DNA from: Blattamonas nauphoetae
Taxonomy: Eukaryota > Preaxostyla > Oxymonadida
Length of the DNA: 64,000 nt
Assembly: GCA_033064195.1 (NCBI GenBank)
Contig: JARBJD010000128.1
Location: forward strand, 1-64,000
Direction: 5' to 3'
In this document: positions 1 through 10,345 of the stretch, one piece after another
Layout of the letters: the number at the start of each line of letters is the position of its first letter
Numbering within the stretch: position 1 is the stretch's first letter
The notes under the pieces: generated by a model
Database searches by the model: none
Told to the model about the DNA's origin: nothing
The model's input: only the letters and a program-made list of their open reading frames with translations
Program-made: the position numbers and the translations under genes

Positions 1-322
1 AGTCGTTGAAAGACCAACCAATCGATCATAATTCTTTGGACTTGGAAATATTGACTTCTATCCGCACACTGTATGTAGTTTTTGGTCCACTAATGCAAAA
101 CCCTTGTCCTTCTGGGTGCAAAATCTCTCCAGAAAAAGAACAGAAGTGAGAAAAGTGCATGGAAAAAGCGTGGGTGACTTCCGAAATCTTAACGAGACAG
201 TTATGATAGCAGCTTATTCGCTTATACACAAGCCATCTCTGAGATTCACCGGAAATATGTGCAACAAACAACTTGCACTCGATTCACAGAACGATTGCTT
301 GATAAAAGCAAAAATGTCTAAA
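1..322. other. no gene recognised
   Basis: This is sequence downstream of the hexokinase pseudogene stop. Short open frames exist on both strands, but none has a recognisable motif or splice structure. I see nothing supportable here. Confidence 0.4.
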
Positions 323-1726
323 TTAAAGACCAGCAAGGAGATTGGTCGTACTTCGATACAATCGAGACTTTTCAGCAGCAGTGATGACGCAAAGACCGAC
401 CGAGGTGGACCGTGGGATGTGGTATAACTCGACGTCCGGAGGATCTGGTGAGATCAGGCGGGCAACAAGTGCTTTATTGGAATTAAGAACGTTTTACTGT
501 AATTTGGATACGAAGTGATCTTTCCATCATACGATACAGATATTTTGGATGTGTGCATTGTGCAGCGCTCTAAATGAACAATAATGGCAGCGAGACTTGT
601 GGCTATCAGCATGGAACTTCGTTTCATGATAGCTCAGCAAAGCCGCTGGATAAAACTACATTCTGTCTCATTCAGATCAGGAACAGTCTTGAGGGCTACG
701 TGAGACTTAAACGTGGAATTGACGATGTGTTTCGTTTTCGAAGAATCGAAGTCCATTTCTCGGATGTCATCAATTGAAAGGGTTCAGAAAACCATTCCTG
801 GCCATGAGGTGGTTCTAACGACGGTAAAATGAGTTTTCGTTGAGAGCTCGCGACAGGCCAAAGTGAGGAGGATGGGGAGTATTTCCCTGATGTTTGCTTT
901 GAAAGAGTCTGAACGTCTTGATTCTTGGACTGTGCGCAGAGTTCTTCATCTTCTTGTGTTTTCGGGAAGAGATTGATCTCGCCTAGTTCCATGTTGATGC
1001 ACATGTGGTCGAGAAGTTCTGGGACGTTTGAAAGGTTCTGCATGTTGGCAATATCCTCTCGATATGAAGCATTCGTCCCTGTACCAACAATAAGACTGAT
1101 ACAGGCAGTGTCGTTTCCCATTCGAAGGCAGTTAAGAACACCAATTGTGTCATTCGACATTGCGATAACCCTGACCCAGTCAAGCGACTCTGCATTTAAT
1201 GCGTTCTGAAGAAGCATAACAACGTCTTCTCCGATGACACCTGATGCGCGGAACTCTTTGCCCCAGTAGAGAAGAGTGCCTGACTGAAGGTTTGTCTGGT
1301 GGGTTGGGAACGAGAAACTGAAGCCTGTAGGGAGAGTCGTCGATAGACCGAGGAATTGGGGCGGAATAATGGTCGAGAAAGCTACGTACAAACTTAGCCA
1401 GTGTTGAGAAGTTCGTCTCCAGTTGGAATTGTTGGATCGATTGTGGTGGATTCTTCTGACAGTATTTCGACTTCCTTATTCTTAATCGATACAAGTGTGC
1501 AGCGGATATTGGTCCCACCAAGATCAATTGTCATGTAAACTCCCTTTTCATCACCGAACGGAATGTCTGTGTAGCTTGGAATCATCGCCATGACACTTTT
1601 CTGCCCTGAAAGTCCCTTATGAATATCTTGGTGAATTTTTTCAACGATAGGAATGGCATCCTCAATAGTGAAGTCATAAGCGTTGATAATCTCGTCCATG
1701 ACGGATCTGTTCGGTGAGTGGATCAC
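323..1726 (-). pseudogene. hexokinase, decayed full-length copy
   Basis: Hexokinase phosphorylates glucose with ATP at the first step of glycolysis in the cytosol. Read from 1726 downward, the N-terminus has the family segments KGLSGQKSVMAMIPSYTDIP and IDLGGTNIRCTLV (phosphate-1 loop). Then follow LSTTLPTGFSFSFP (sugar-binding region), AMSNDTIGVLN (catalytic Asp region), LIVGTGTNASY (phosphate-2 loop) and, near 600-550, SLAAIIVHLERC followed by SYDGKITSYPNYSKTF, which match hexokinase C-terminal blocks. The stop lies at 323-325. Total span of about 1.4 kb fits a roughly 465-residue single-domain enzyme. The blocks lie in different frames: frame changes fall near 1400, 1350, 790 and 460, and an in-frame TGA lies near 635. 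No GT-AG intron explains them. A retroelement begins about 11 bp upstream of the start codon, so the promoter is displaced. Basecalling error could explain one or two breaks but hardly all of them. Confidence 0.88.
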
Positions 1727-1736
1727 CAGAAAACAT

Positions 1737-1890
1737 AATCACTCTTCAGTGATTTACGACCTATGGCTTCTTCATTCAGAGATGAAGAAAGTTTGAGTAT
1801 AATTCCCGTGAAATGTTGAATAAATAAGTCAAAAGTAATGAGATTATGTCCTACTTCACTTCACTTGGACCACTTGGAGTGATCATCCTC
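1737..1890 (+). repeat. left inverted terminal repeat of DIRS copy 1
   Basis: The sequence from AATCACTCTTCAG to GGAGTGATCATCC is the reverse complement of the right end of the element. The right end is reached by reading 6517-6593 and then 14,107-14,167. The outermost 60 bases are also repeated, inverted, in the internal region at 6318-6378. Confidence 0.85.
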
Positions 1891-1897
1891 TTTATTA

Positions 1898-2244
1898 CAG
1901 GGTGATTCAGAGTAATGGTCTTTCATGGGGCCGATCAACTTCGGACGAAAATCCATATGAAGCATCAATAATCTTTCTCAACTTCGGAAGGCTTAGGCTT
2001 TTAGTTTTTAATCATTTCATGTCTACCAGGTTGATAATTATGTTCAGCTGACAGAAAAGTGAGGTGGACCGAAAAGACTTTCACTGTTTCATTGCATCCA
2101 CGGACTGATAATCAGCCTGGTAGACATGAAATGATTAAAAACTAAAAGCCGAAGCCTACGAAGATGCGAATGATTATTGATGCTACGGATTTTCGTCCGG
2201 AGTTGATCCGCCCCATGAAAGACCATTACTTCTGAATCACCCTG
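1898..2244. mobile_element. 347-bp foldback MITE, TA-flanked
   Basis: The element starts CAGGGTGATTCAGA and ends TCTGAATCACCCTG. Its two arms of about 150 bp are imperfect reverse complements and meet near the centre. TA dinucleotides at 1896-1897 and 2245-2246 look like the target duplication used by Tc1/mariner-type elements. It has no coding capacity. It interrupts the start of DIRS copy 1 between the left terminal repeat and the gag-like ORF, so it is younger than that element. Confidence 0.8.
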
Positions 2245-2277
2245 TACTCCTTTTAGAAATTGTTGAATAAACTTAGG

Positions 2278-3477
2278 ATGAGTGAATCTCAACAAGAACC
2301 CAAGCAGTTGCCGACTATGGAGGTTATATTGCCGCATCTGAACGGCATATTCGATATGCGGTCGGAGTTTGGGAAATTTTTGGAGGCCATGAGCAAGAAT
2401 GATCAATCAACGTTGACCCGATATGCCAGTTTCACAACGCCATGCGACATCGCAAGATTTAGTGGGTTTTGTCCACATGATGAGGAAGGTTGCCCACCAC
2501 ATAGATCTAACTGCTGGGATAGATTCGGCGCAATGGGAACAGTTCCTTCCCCGGCTGAGAAGTGGGTAGTTTTGGGGCAACCAGCATCGACAACCGAACA
2601 AACCCAGGAACAGACTCAAACCGTTCGATCAGTTTCGCCAACACCGGCTAGTATGCGCGGACTCACCCCGGCTGAGTTTCGCGATCTTCAACACCATCAA
2701 GCAATGGTGTTCAATGCAGCCTCTCAAGCACAACCAGAATCACAACAACAGCCACCTGTTGAGTTAGTAGCTGGGATAGAGAACCATGAGGAGAGAGCGG
2801 AAGACTTGGAGCAGACTGCCAAGTTTCTCCCATTCTTTGAATGGGAGGAGAGTGAAGAAAAGGAACTGAAGGTTAGAATGGCGCAAGCTCCCGAACTGAA
2901 GTTTTATCCCGATGTTGTATCGCAGAAGTTACCAGATCGGGGAAAGAATCAGCTGAACAAGCGTCTCCTCCAGTTGGAAGCAGACGCGTTCCACATGACC
3001 AAATTAGGGGTGATCTCGTTCAAGAAGTCTGGTTCTGTGGAGGATCTAGCGCGTTCTGTGGAGTTGATGACATTAAAAGCAGCAGAGGTCACGAGGTCCG
3101 TGAACGACATCAGGATTGCGCATTTCCTCGCACTACCAGTACTTGATGATGCGGACGCGACGAAGAGGGAGTCTCAGGAGAGACAAGAAAAGAGGCTGGA
3201 GGAACTGATGGAGAAGAAGGAGAAGATGACAGTTCAGAGACGGAAACTCCAGAGTGTGGACCCATTGTTTTTCGACAGGGCCCCGGTCAGGGCGCTCACG
3301 CTCGAGCAGGCGGATATCAAACCTTTCAAGGTTGGGGTGCTCAGAACCAGACCAATTTCAGACCAGCTCATCCGAACTGTCAAGGGAAGGGGGAGGGGTC
3401 AACCGAGACAGAGGAGCGGAACACCTCAGTTCTCCAACCGTTCTCCCAATCAGAAATCAACACAAGGAAAATATTAA
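2278..3477 (+). CDS. gag-like ORF1 of DIRS copy 1
   Basis: This is an open frame of about 400 residues beginning MSESQQEPKQLP, the first ATG that is not in the terminal-repeat tail. It is rich in Gln, Glu and Pro. A predicted helical part around residues 190-330 contains KLPDRGKNQLNKRLLQLEAD. A basic Arg/Gly-rich tail (KGRGRGQPRQRSG) could bind nucleic acid. Its position just upstream of the reverse transcriptase region is what marks it as the structural ORF. It has no zinc knuckle. Function is inferred from position. Confidence 0.65.
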   Translation: MSESQQEPKQLPTMEVILPHLNGIFDMRSEFGKFLEAMSKNDQSTLTRYASFTTPCDIARFSGFCPHDEEGCPPHRSNCWDRFGAMGTVPSPAEKWVVLGQPASTTEQTQEQTQTVRSVSPTPASMRGLTPAEFRDLQHHQAMVFNAASQAQPESQQQPPVELVAGIENHEERAEDLEQTAKFLPFFEWEESEEKELKVRMAQAPELKFYPDVVSQKLPDRGKNQLNKRLLQLEADAFHMTKLGVISFKKSGSVEDLARSVELMTLKAAEVTRSVNDIRIAHFLALPVLDDADATKRESQERQEKRLEELMEKKEKMTVQRRKLQSVDPLFFDRAPVRALTLEQADIKPFKVGVLRTRPISDQLIRTVKGRGRGQPRQRSGTPQFSNRSPNQKSTQGKY

Positions 3478-5400
3478 TGGGAACGAAAGACAACACTCAG
3501 TTGATTGCACCGACTGTGGGCAATCGACTGGGAGGAAGACCAGATATTTCAGCGCCGCTTGGCAAGAGTTTGGCCTAGCGGAGGTCATAGCGAAGGGAAT
3601 CAAAAGTCGAGTGGGGAGAGGGATGGCCCTCCGACCGCAGGGGTCACCATTCGAATTACGCCCTGAATGCCAAGGAGATGAAAGGATTAGCGGAGGTCAT
3701 TCAAGACGAACTCAGAGAGGAGTGATCAGGGAAACGACAAATGGCGAAGTGAGAACATGGAACCCAACCTTCGTGGTTGCGAAGTCGGACGGTGGGTGGA
3801 GAAGGATCCTGGACTGCCGCACGCTGAATCAGAATGTCGTTCCACGACATTTCAAAATGGAATCGTTTTCGACCGTTGCGCAGTCAATCACACAAGGATG
3901 TTGGATATGCTCACTCGACCTCAAACATGCATATCTTCATGTCGCAATCCACAAGCGCGACCAACCACATTTCGGTTTCCTTCACAACGGACGCTTATAT
4001 CCAACAAACTTTATGTTTCGGACTTACGTCCGCGCCGACAGTTTACAAAGCTTCTTCGGCCGGTAATCGCACAGTTCAGGCGTGCGTTCCCAATCGTCGC
4101 CAATTTGGACGATTTCCTGGTAATCGGCAAATCGAAGGGAGAATCGGAATCGAATGCTCTTCTCCTCAGAGGAAAATTAGAACTCCTAGGGTTCACAATC
4201 AACTGCAAGAAGTCACAACTGGAGGGACAGCAGCGGATTCACTTCCTCGGGCTGGAGTGGGATTCAATGAACATGACGGTCAAGGTGGGAAAGGAGAAGA
4301 GGGAGGACGCGAGAACTCGTGAGAGAGGCTCAGGCAACACGAGCAGGGTGGAGAGACGCGTGTGCAAACTGTCGCTTCACTTGTCGGCAAACTACAGGCA
4401 ATGGCTTTCGCCGACAGTCTCTGCCACTTCCAGTCACGACATCTGGTCGGCTGGAAGGAGAAGGTGGTTCAGTCGCATGGATGGGGTGGAAGAGGACAGC
4501 TTGGGGAAGTAGAAGTGGAAGAGTTAGAGTGGTGGAGGCACCGATTGATGACGCCGATGTGTCGCTCCATTCGCTTGTTCAATCAGTCGGTAACTCTCAA
4601 CACCGACGCAAGCGAGTGGGGATCGGGGTGGTTTGGTCGAGGAAAGGGAAGGTGGAGAGTTGGCAGGAACGGTTCAACTCGGAGGAGAGACTGTGGTCGA
4701 GCAACAGGCGCGAAGCGGAAGCTGTGGTGAGGGGTTTCGAAGAGGGATGCGAAGGGACCTGATCAAGAAGGGAGAGGATGTCCTGGTCATGTCGGACAAT
4801 TCTGTGTGCGTGGCGAATATCAACAGACGATCGTCCGCCCTTTCACTTCTTCCACAATTCAAACGTCTATTCCTCAAAGCAGACCAGAACTTATCAAGAC
4901 TTTGGGCGGAGCATGTGGCGGGCGTCGACAACGCAGTTGCGGATCGGTTGTCCAGGATAAGGGACACCACAGATTACAGTCTGAAACCTCAGAGCTTCAG
5001 ACAAATCTTAGAGTACTTCCAATGCAGGCCGACTGTCGACGCATTTGCATCGCGGCACAATCGACAAGTTCCTCGATATTGGTCCCTGATAGGCGAAGAG
5101 GAGGCAGCCGGAACGAATGCACTCCTCCAGGATTGGGGAAGAGAACAGTGCGTTTTTGCCTTTCCCCCGATCCCGCTGATTCAGCGGGTACTGGTCAAGT
5201 GGATGGAGGAGCCGACGACATTGATTTTAGTAGCTCCGGATTGGCGGTCGATACCAGGAAGAGACATTTTAGAACAGAGAGCGAGTCGTATGCTGTTGCT
5301 GGGGAGAACGGAGGAGGTGGTAGTGAAGGGACCGGGTTTTGTAGCGACGGGGAGCGGACTGCCACCAGGTCTCCTCCAAGCATTCTTGCTGGGGAGATCT
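3478..5400 (+). other. reverse transcriptase and RNase H region of DIRS copy 1
   Basis: Recognisable blocks are VVAKSDGGWRRILDCRTLN and CSLDLKHAYLHVAIHKRD (reverse transcriptase palm and fingers), then a conserved YLDD-type region. Near 4790-5080 come SDNSVCVANINRR, WAEHVAGVDNAVADRLSR and TVDAFASRHNRQVPRYWS, which match the RNase H and following linker of DIRS and related pol proteins. The region copies the element RNA in the known family mechanism. It is treated as a fossil and appears broken in several places. Confidence 0.8.
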
Positions 5401-5429
5401 GGGAGGGATTAGTCGATGAACTGGAAATG

Positions 5430-6553
5430 GAGGTTGACACTATGGTTTGGATGTTGGCAGGATTGAGCAAGGAAACTGTAAGACAATATGCGGGCGCTAT
5501 TCGTCGTTGGATCGAGGAGGAGGACGCAGCTGGCAGGAACTGGAAAGATATTGATGGGATTAGAGTTGCAAACTTTCTGGCGAGATGGATGAGGAGAAGC
5601 GGATCGAGGGGAACAACGGAAGCTGCGAGAAGTGCATTATCCTTCCTCTCACAACTGTTTGGGAAGGGCCAAGTGGGCGTGTCACTCCCGGTGACAGCGA
5701 CTATGAGAGGATCCGCACTGTCCATCCGACGAAGGCTAAGTATGAGGACACATGGGACGCGAAGATTCTGGAGGATGAGATCCTCAAACGATGGGTAATT
5801 CGTGGACAGGTCGAAGAAGAGATGGTTCAGACAATAATCGCGGCATTACTGATGATGCAACACGCGGTGCGCTTTACAGAGATGGCAAGAATACGAAGAG
5901 ATTCCGTTCAGATGAGCAAAAGTAAGTACGAGACGAGTTTCATGACGAGGTTGAAGACAGGTGAAGGATGGGAGAGGGTGACAGTGAATGAGAGGGATTT
6001 GAACGAGGGCCTGCGAATCTGCGACTGGATTACAGAATTGGATAAACGAAGAGGCAGGAGTTGGACAGGACAACTCTTGGGAGAGAGGGCACGGGAAAGG
6101 GATGCAGGGGACATTGCCGCCGGGATAAAATCGCTCATGAAGTCGGTTGGACTGGACACCGATAAATATGGAGCGTATTCGCTCAAGCACGCTGGACGAT
6201 CTAGGAACAAGCGGAATGGAATGTCGGACTTAGACAATGCGAAGCAGGCAAGACTTTCAACGTCTTCGACAGTCTTGAGGAAGTTCTACATCAAGCCAAT
6301 ATCGTCTCCAAACAGCCTCAAACTTTCTTCATCTCTGAATGAAGAAGCCATAGGTCGTAAATCACTGAAGAGTGATTCCGACCATGGTTCTGAAAGAAGA
6401 GATGAAGAAAGTTTACTTCCACCACCCACCCCGGCAACTCGTAGGTCAGAGAGATTGAAAAAGTTACAGAAGACTTCATCTCTTCTTTCAGAGACCTCCA
6501 AACGGCGTAACAAAGGGATGATCACTCCAAGTGGTCCAAGTGAAGTGAAGTAG
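5430..6553 (+). other. tyrosine recombinase region of DIRS copy 1
   Basis: The region starts with a SAM-like N-terminal core-binding part (GLSKETVRQYAGAIRRWIEE, then ANFLARWMRRSGSRGTTEAA). The catalytic part follows, with HAVRFTEMARIRRDSV (first Arg box) and AYSLKHAGRSRNKR near 6180 (the second box). In DIRS elements this enzyme inserts a circular DNA copy without duplicating the target. The tail overlaps the internal complementary region. Frames near the start of this part are not continuous, in line with the broken state of the copy. Confidence 0.8.
6318..6410 (+). repeat. internal complementary region of DIRS copy 1
   Basis: The first about 60 bases (CTCAAACTTTCTTCATCTCT onward) are the reverse complement of the outer left terminal repeat at 1737-1799. 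The rest, from CCGACCATGGTTCTGAAAG, is the reverse complement of the outer right terminal repeat at 14,130-14,167. A joined copy of both outer ends inside the element is the known signature of DIRS elements, where it templates closing of the circular intermediate. Confidence 0.8.
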
Positions 6554-6593
6554 GACATAATCTCATTACTTTTGACTTATTTATTCAACATTT
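6517..6593 (+). repeat. right terminal repeat of DIRS copy 1, first part
   Basis: It matches the left terminal repeat in inverted orientation from GGATGATCACTCC to TTATTCAACATTT. The repeat stops abruptly at 6593 and resumes at 14,107 after the inserted TIR element. The 8-bp CAACATTT is present on both sides of the insertion. Confidence 0.85.
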
Positions 6594-6932
6594 TAGGCAT
6601 GGGCACCAGTCACCTGACTCAACTTTTAAGGACTGACTCGATTTGGCCCATGATTGAGTGAATAAAGGTGTGGATTTGTGACAAGATCGGTTCAGTAGAT
6701 GTTTGAGCACATAATGTACTCTTTTCATACTTTTTTGAAAGGAAATCCGACAAATCGTTGAGTGAGGAATTCGAAATGATCAAAATTATGCCTCATGGGC
6801 GAGTCACAACGATCGAGTCTCCAGACAACAACCCTGACATATTCATGGAAAATATGCAAATGAAAACAGGAGATCGAGTGAAATTTTGAGAGAAAACTTC
6901 CTTGACTGATGAATGAGAAAGGAAAGTGAATC

Positions 6933-8056
6933 TTGGTGGTTATTGTGAATGTGACGAAAATACAGAAATCTACAGTCTGTTCTCCGCCTTCCTTCGTTTG
7001 TCCTTCTCCTTCCTTCGCTCTCTCTCCTCTCCTCTCCTTCTTCTCAGTGAATGTCTCATTCGACGTCTTTCTGAGTCCTACGCATCTCCACTTCGTCTCG
7101 AAGGACGACGAGGACGAAGAAGAGAATCGCCCGTCTCTGCTCTTTTCTCCTCGCTCTTCTTCGTCTCAATCATTCGGAGACACGCTCACCTCGTCCCATC
7201 GCTCCCCTCCTCTCTCCTCGTTCGGAAACTCACATTCGAGTCGGTCGCAGGAGTCGACTCGCTCACGACGATTCCGACGACGAACAGGATGACTGAAAGA
7301 CAGTTCAAAGTACCGATGCCACGAAGAAGGAAGAGGCCAGACAAAGGCCGATGCTGGGCTGGCTGAAACACACGAAGACAGTGGATAGCAGTCTGATTGG
7401 GCCTGACTCGTTCCGAGCGGTGATGATGCAGTGGCTGAGGAACGCGAGGGACGAGAAAAGTAGCGGTTGTGTGGGAGTCGACGAGGGGAGAGTGTTTGTG
7501 TTCACTCGTTCTTGTATTGTTCTTCTCTTCGATGATTCTGTTCTGTCTTGTGTCTCAGCCATGTACGCCGGTTCCGTTCCGAATTGTGGGGATGGTCGCT
7601 TCTTCCTCGCTCCGCCTTCCCATCCTCTCCTTCGCCACCCCCAACACTCCCCCCGCCTCTCCTTTCGACCTTCCTCCCGACCAGCCGACACAGCCCTCCC
7701 TCACCCAGCACGCCACACAACAGTATCCTTCCCAATCCGAGTCGCAGCTGCTGTTTGTGTTCAACCTGTATCGAGCGAGGGAGTTCGCTCGCGACGAAGA
7801 CAGAATGGGGAGTTCTCAGCCACTCGACACTCCACCCGAAGGAGAGCGAGGAGACACGCCGAGCGAGAGGAAAGGGAATGCGAAGGTGACAGCGGACGAA
7901 GCGTTCGTGCTTCTGCAGAATCTGATCGGAATAGGGCATGATGTTTGCTTGTCTGCTTCTCATCTTTTCTCAGCAACTTCAACTGGACAGACTGATCTCT
8001 CGTTGGCCCAGCGTCTGAAATTAATACACACTCCAGATTGGAGTGTTCATCGGTGA
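6933..8056 (+). pseudogene. hypothetical protein remnant inside the TIR element
   Basis: Coding-like stretches appear in changing frames: a Ser-rich acidic stretch (KDDEDEEENRPSLLFSPRSS), an acidic patch near 7265 (HDDSDDEQDD) followed by TGA, then LGWLKHTKTVDSSLIGPDSF near 7360. After a likely short intron ending at the AG near 7560 comes a Pro/Thr-rich stretch and ADEAFVLLQNLIGIGHDV near 7885. I do not recognise the protein. Frame changes near 7265 and the internal stop argue for a decayed gene rather than an active one. The 3' end is unclear. Confidence 0.4.
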
Positions 8057-8107
8057 CCGAGTGTTGTTGAATGAGAGCCGTCCACGTTATTTCCAGGTTC
8101 TTCGGTG

Positions 8108-9230
8108 TTAGTTGAGAGCATATCGCATTTGATAGTCTGTTATTCGCATAGGACATCGTGGGAAAGCAACGACCTCACCTAAAATCGGAGCATTCGTGAT
8201 TGTAGCGAAGATATCGTTGAACACGTTCACCATCGTCGAAGAGGTGAGAATTGTGGAGTGTGCCTTGAGCGATGTGATCGAAGAGGGTTGGAGAACAGGT
8301 GGGCTTGGCGAATAAGGCAGAGGGACTGCGTGGTCGATATTAGCGAAGATGGAAAGTGAGATTTCCACAGAGGACGAACATGGACCAAATATTGGAGACA
8401 GACCAACAAACACGTTCTGTGGGACACACTTGGCCATGGTCAGGTGGGTGTCTGCGTGGACAAGTCCATCACTTCCAGGATCGGGGCGAGCGTTGATGAT
8501 GATGTCGATTAGTGTCATCCTGCCCCTATCAGCGACGAATTGGGTGAATTCCCTTCCAAAGTCCAGGATAGAACTCTGAATCTTGATGCGTGATGATTCT
8601 AGAAGCGTAGCAATCGAGAAATCTGCATTGGCGAGGATCTCAACGTTGCTGAGTGATAGTAACGAAGTAACGACTTCAAGCAATGTTTCCGCCTCTTCAA
8701 TCTGGCCTGAAATTTGAGTATCAGAGATTCCTTGGAGAGAGATCTTTATTTCTGAAGAGACGATTGTTTGAGGGATGAAGGTCCGAAGGAAGCTTGTGAA
8801 TGGGTGAAACCGAAGGAAGCTTAAGAATGAGGGATAAAACGAGAATTGCTTGCAACGGGACGAATATTACAACGTCAATCACCACAGCATCACTTTTGGA
8901 CGATCGTGGGTTGTTGCGTCGAAAGGATCGTATTGAAGATGGCGAGAGTAACAGAAACGACAGCCAAAGGATCAGGCTCATCGAATGGTCATCTCATTCG
9001 AGTCCTCATTTCGGTCAATTCACATCACATTCGGAGCCAAAACTGGGCAGGAATGTTGTCGGCCAATCTGCGACAGAAGTGGGACGAACACGGATTTAAC
9101 AGGTTCAACGTGGAGCTGATGGTTTTGAAGCAAACAAACAAGATGCAATTCGGGCTGTTCTTGCTCATCCACAGGAGGAGATGCGCGTCAACTCGAAGAC
9201 GAGATTCCCATCAACAACGCGGTGTGGATC
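8108..9230 (-). pseudogene. unrecognised protein remnant
   Basis: The best-preserved part is an open frame of 191 residues at 8683-8108, with SNVEILANADFSIATLLESS, RGRMTLIDIIINARPDPGSD and SIFGPCSSSVEISLSIF-like text. Upstream, up to about 9230, further coding-like pieces (such as VIHTALLMGISSSS and FVPLLSQIGRQHS) occur in shifting frames with stops. This suggests a decayed host gene cut down from a longer one. No function can be assigned. Confidence 0.35.
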
Positions 9231-9239
9231 ACGGTGATC

Positions 9240-10019
9240 CATGAATCGGCTGAAAAGAAGGAAACACACAATCATGTGCGACGGAACAAATAAATGAGAA
9301 AATAATAACAAGGAAGAAGAAAAGAACTTCGAAGTTAATAATTTGCTCCAGCGACGAACACACCTGTCTGCACATGAAATGAAGAGTGATGGTTTGCACA
9401 ATAAGAATACACTTTCGATGGAACAAATGGGGATGAACCGTCTACAAGTAATCATGACATTTTTCCCACCTGATCGTTCAGTGTTGATGAGGGACACGTT
9501 GCGAGGGAAGAGGATGTTATTTTCAGAGTGGGGGTAATGTTTGGGAAAAGAGTGAGCTGTATTCTTCCATCGCCGGCACAGTTTCTCTTCCTCATCATAC
9601 AATGATAGAAATGGTGAGTGCCTGGCGAAGCTTGTGAGACTACGTGAAGAGAGAAAGATGAGAGACGAAGAAGTCGAGAAAAGGATGAACAAAAGCTGCA
9701 ATTAAGTGGTACATTAGGGGAGAAACCGCGAAGATCAAACTGAATGGGTCATTGAAGAAAAGAAAGATGCAAAAAGATGGGGCATCGAAGGGGAACCACA
9801 AAAGCAAAAGTTTTTCACAGTATACCATTTCTTGTTGAGAAATGAGGAACGATGTTGACATGAGTCAAGATTTTGTCGAGATCTTTGGTTGAGTTCAATC
9901 ACTGTCAATATTGAGTGAGATACGTTGACTGAGCAGAGAATATTGTCAATATTCTCATTAAAATACTTTGTTGAGCAACCTTGAGATTGTTGAGGACACA
10001 ATACTGTCAATAGTTACGA
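9240..10019. other. no gene recognised
   Basis: The stretch lies inside the 7.5-kb TIR element. Several open frames run on both strands, but they show no motif, no consistent splice signals and a composition like non-coding DNA. I see nothing supportable. Confidence 0.35.
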
Positions 10020-10345
10020 GTGAGACGGTGCTCTGTTGGGCTGGTCAAGAAGAGAGACTGGAGATGTTCTGAGAATCAAACATGACTAATGCAGATCAAG
10101 AGAGCATACAGAAGTATCAAATGATAGTGTTACCCTTATTTTCTATACGGATCATCAGTTTGGGTGTGCGATTCCTGATGGTCAAAATCGGTGTCCCTTT
10201 GTCAAATTGCGAAAAAACGTAAAAAATAATGAATTCCAAACCTGATCAATGCACGCGCTGAGTATCAGTTGAAAAGGAGATCGTAGGCATGGGCACCAGT
10301 CACCTGACTCAAAGTTTTCTGACTGACTCGATTTGGCCCATGTTT
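10020..10345. repeat. direct repeat flanking the beta-helix pseudogene, copy A
   Basis: This stretch is alignable by eye, in the same orientation, with about 13,435-13,800. Shared blocks are TTACCCTTATTTTCT against ATACCCTTATTTTCT, CCTGATGGTCAAAATC in both, CACGCGC in both and GTGACTCAAAG or CTGACTCAAAG near the end. It ends with a TAGGCATGGGC left-end motif at 10,284. The pair probably represents duplicated flanks of neighbouring beta-helix genes. Confidence 0.6.

Noticed and set aside
104-427. Open frame of 107 residues on the plus strand
   Set aside because: It is antisense to the C-terminal part of the hexokinase pseudogene and has no motif.
323-1726. Intron-containing active hexokinase
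   Set aside because: The frame changes have no GT-AG introns around them, and a TGA lies in a conserved C-terminal helix.
323-1726. Reassigned TGA codon in this genome
   Set aside because: TGA ends several intact genes here; a single TGA in a gene that also has frame changes is better read as decay.
9165-9701. Minus-strand frame of 178 residues as a membrane protein
   Set aside because: Its hydrophobic look comes from T-rich sequence; no start context, splicing or motif supports it.
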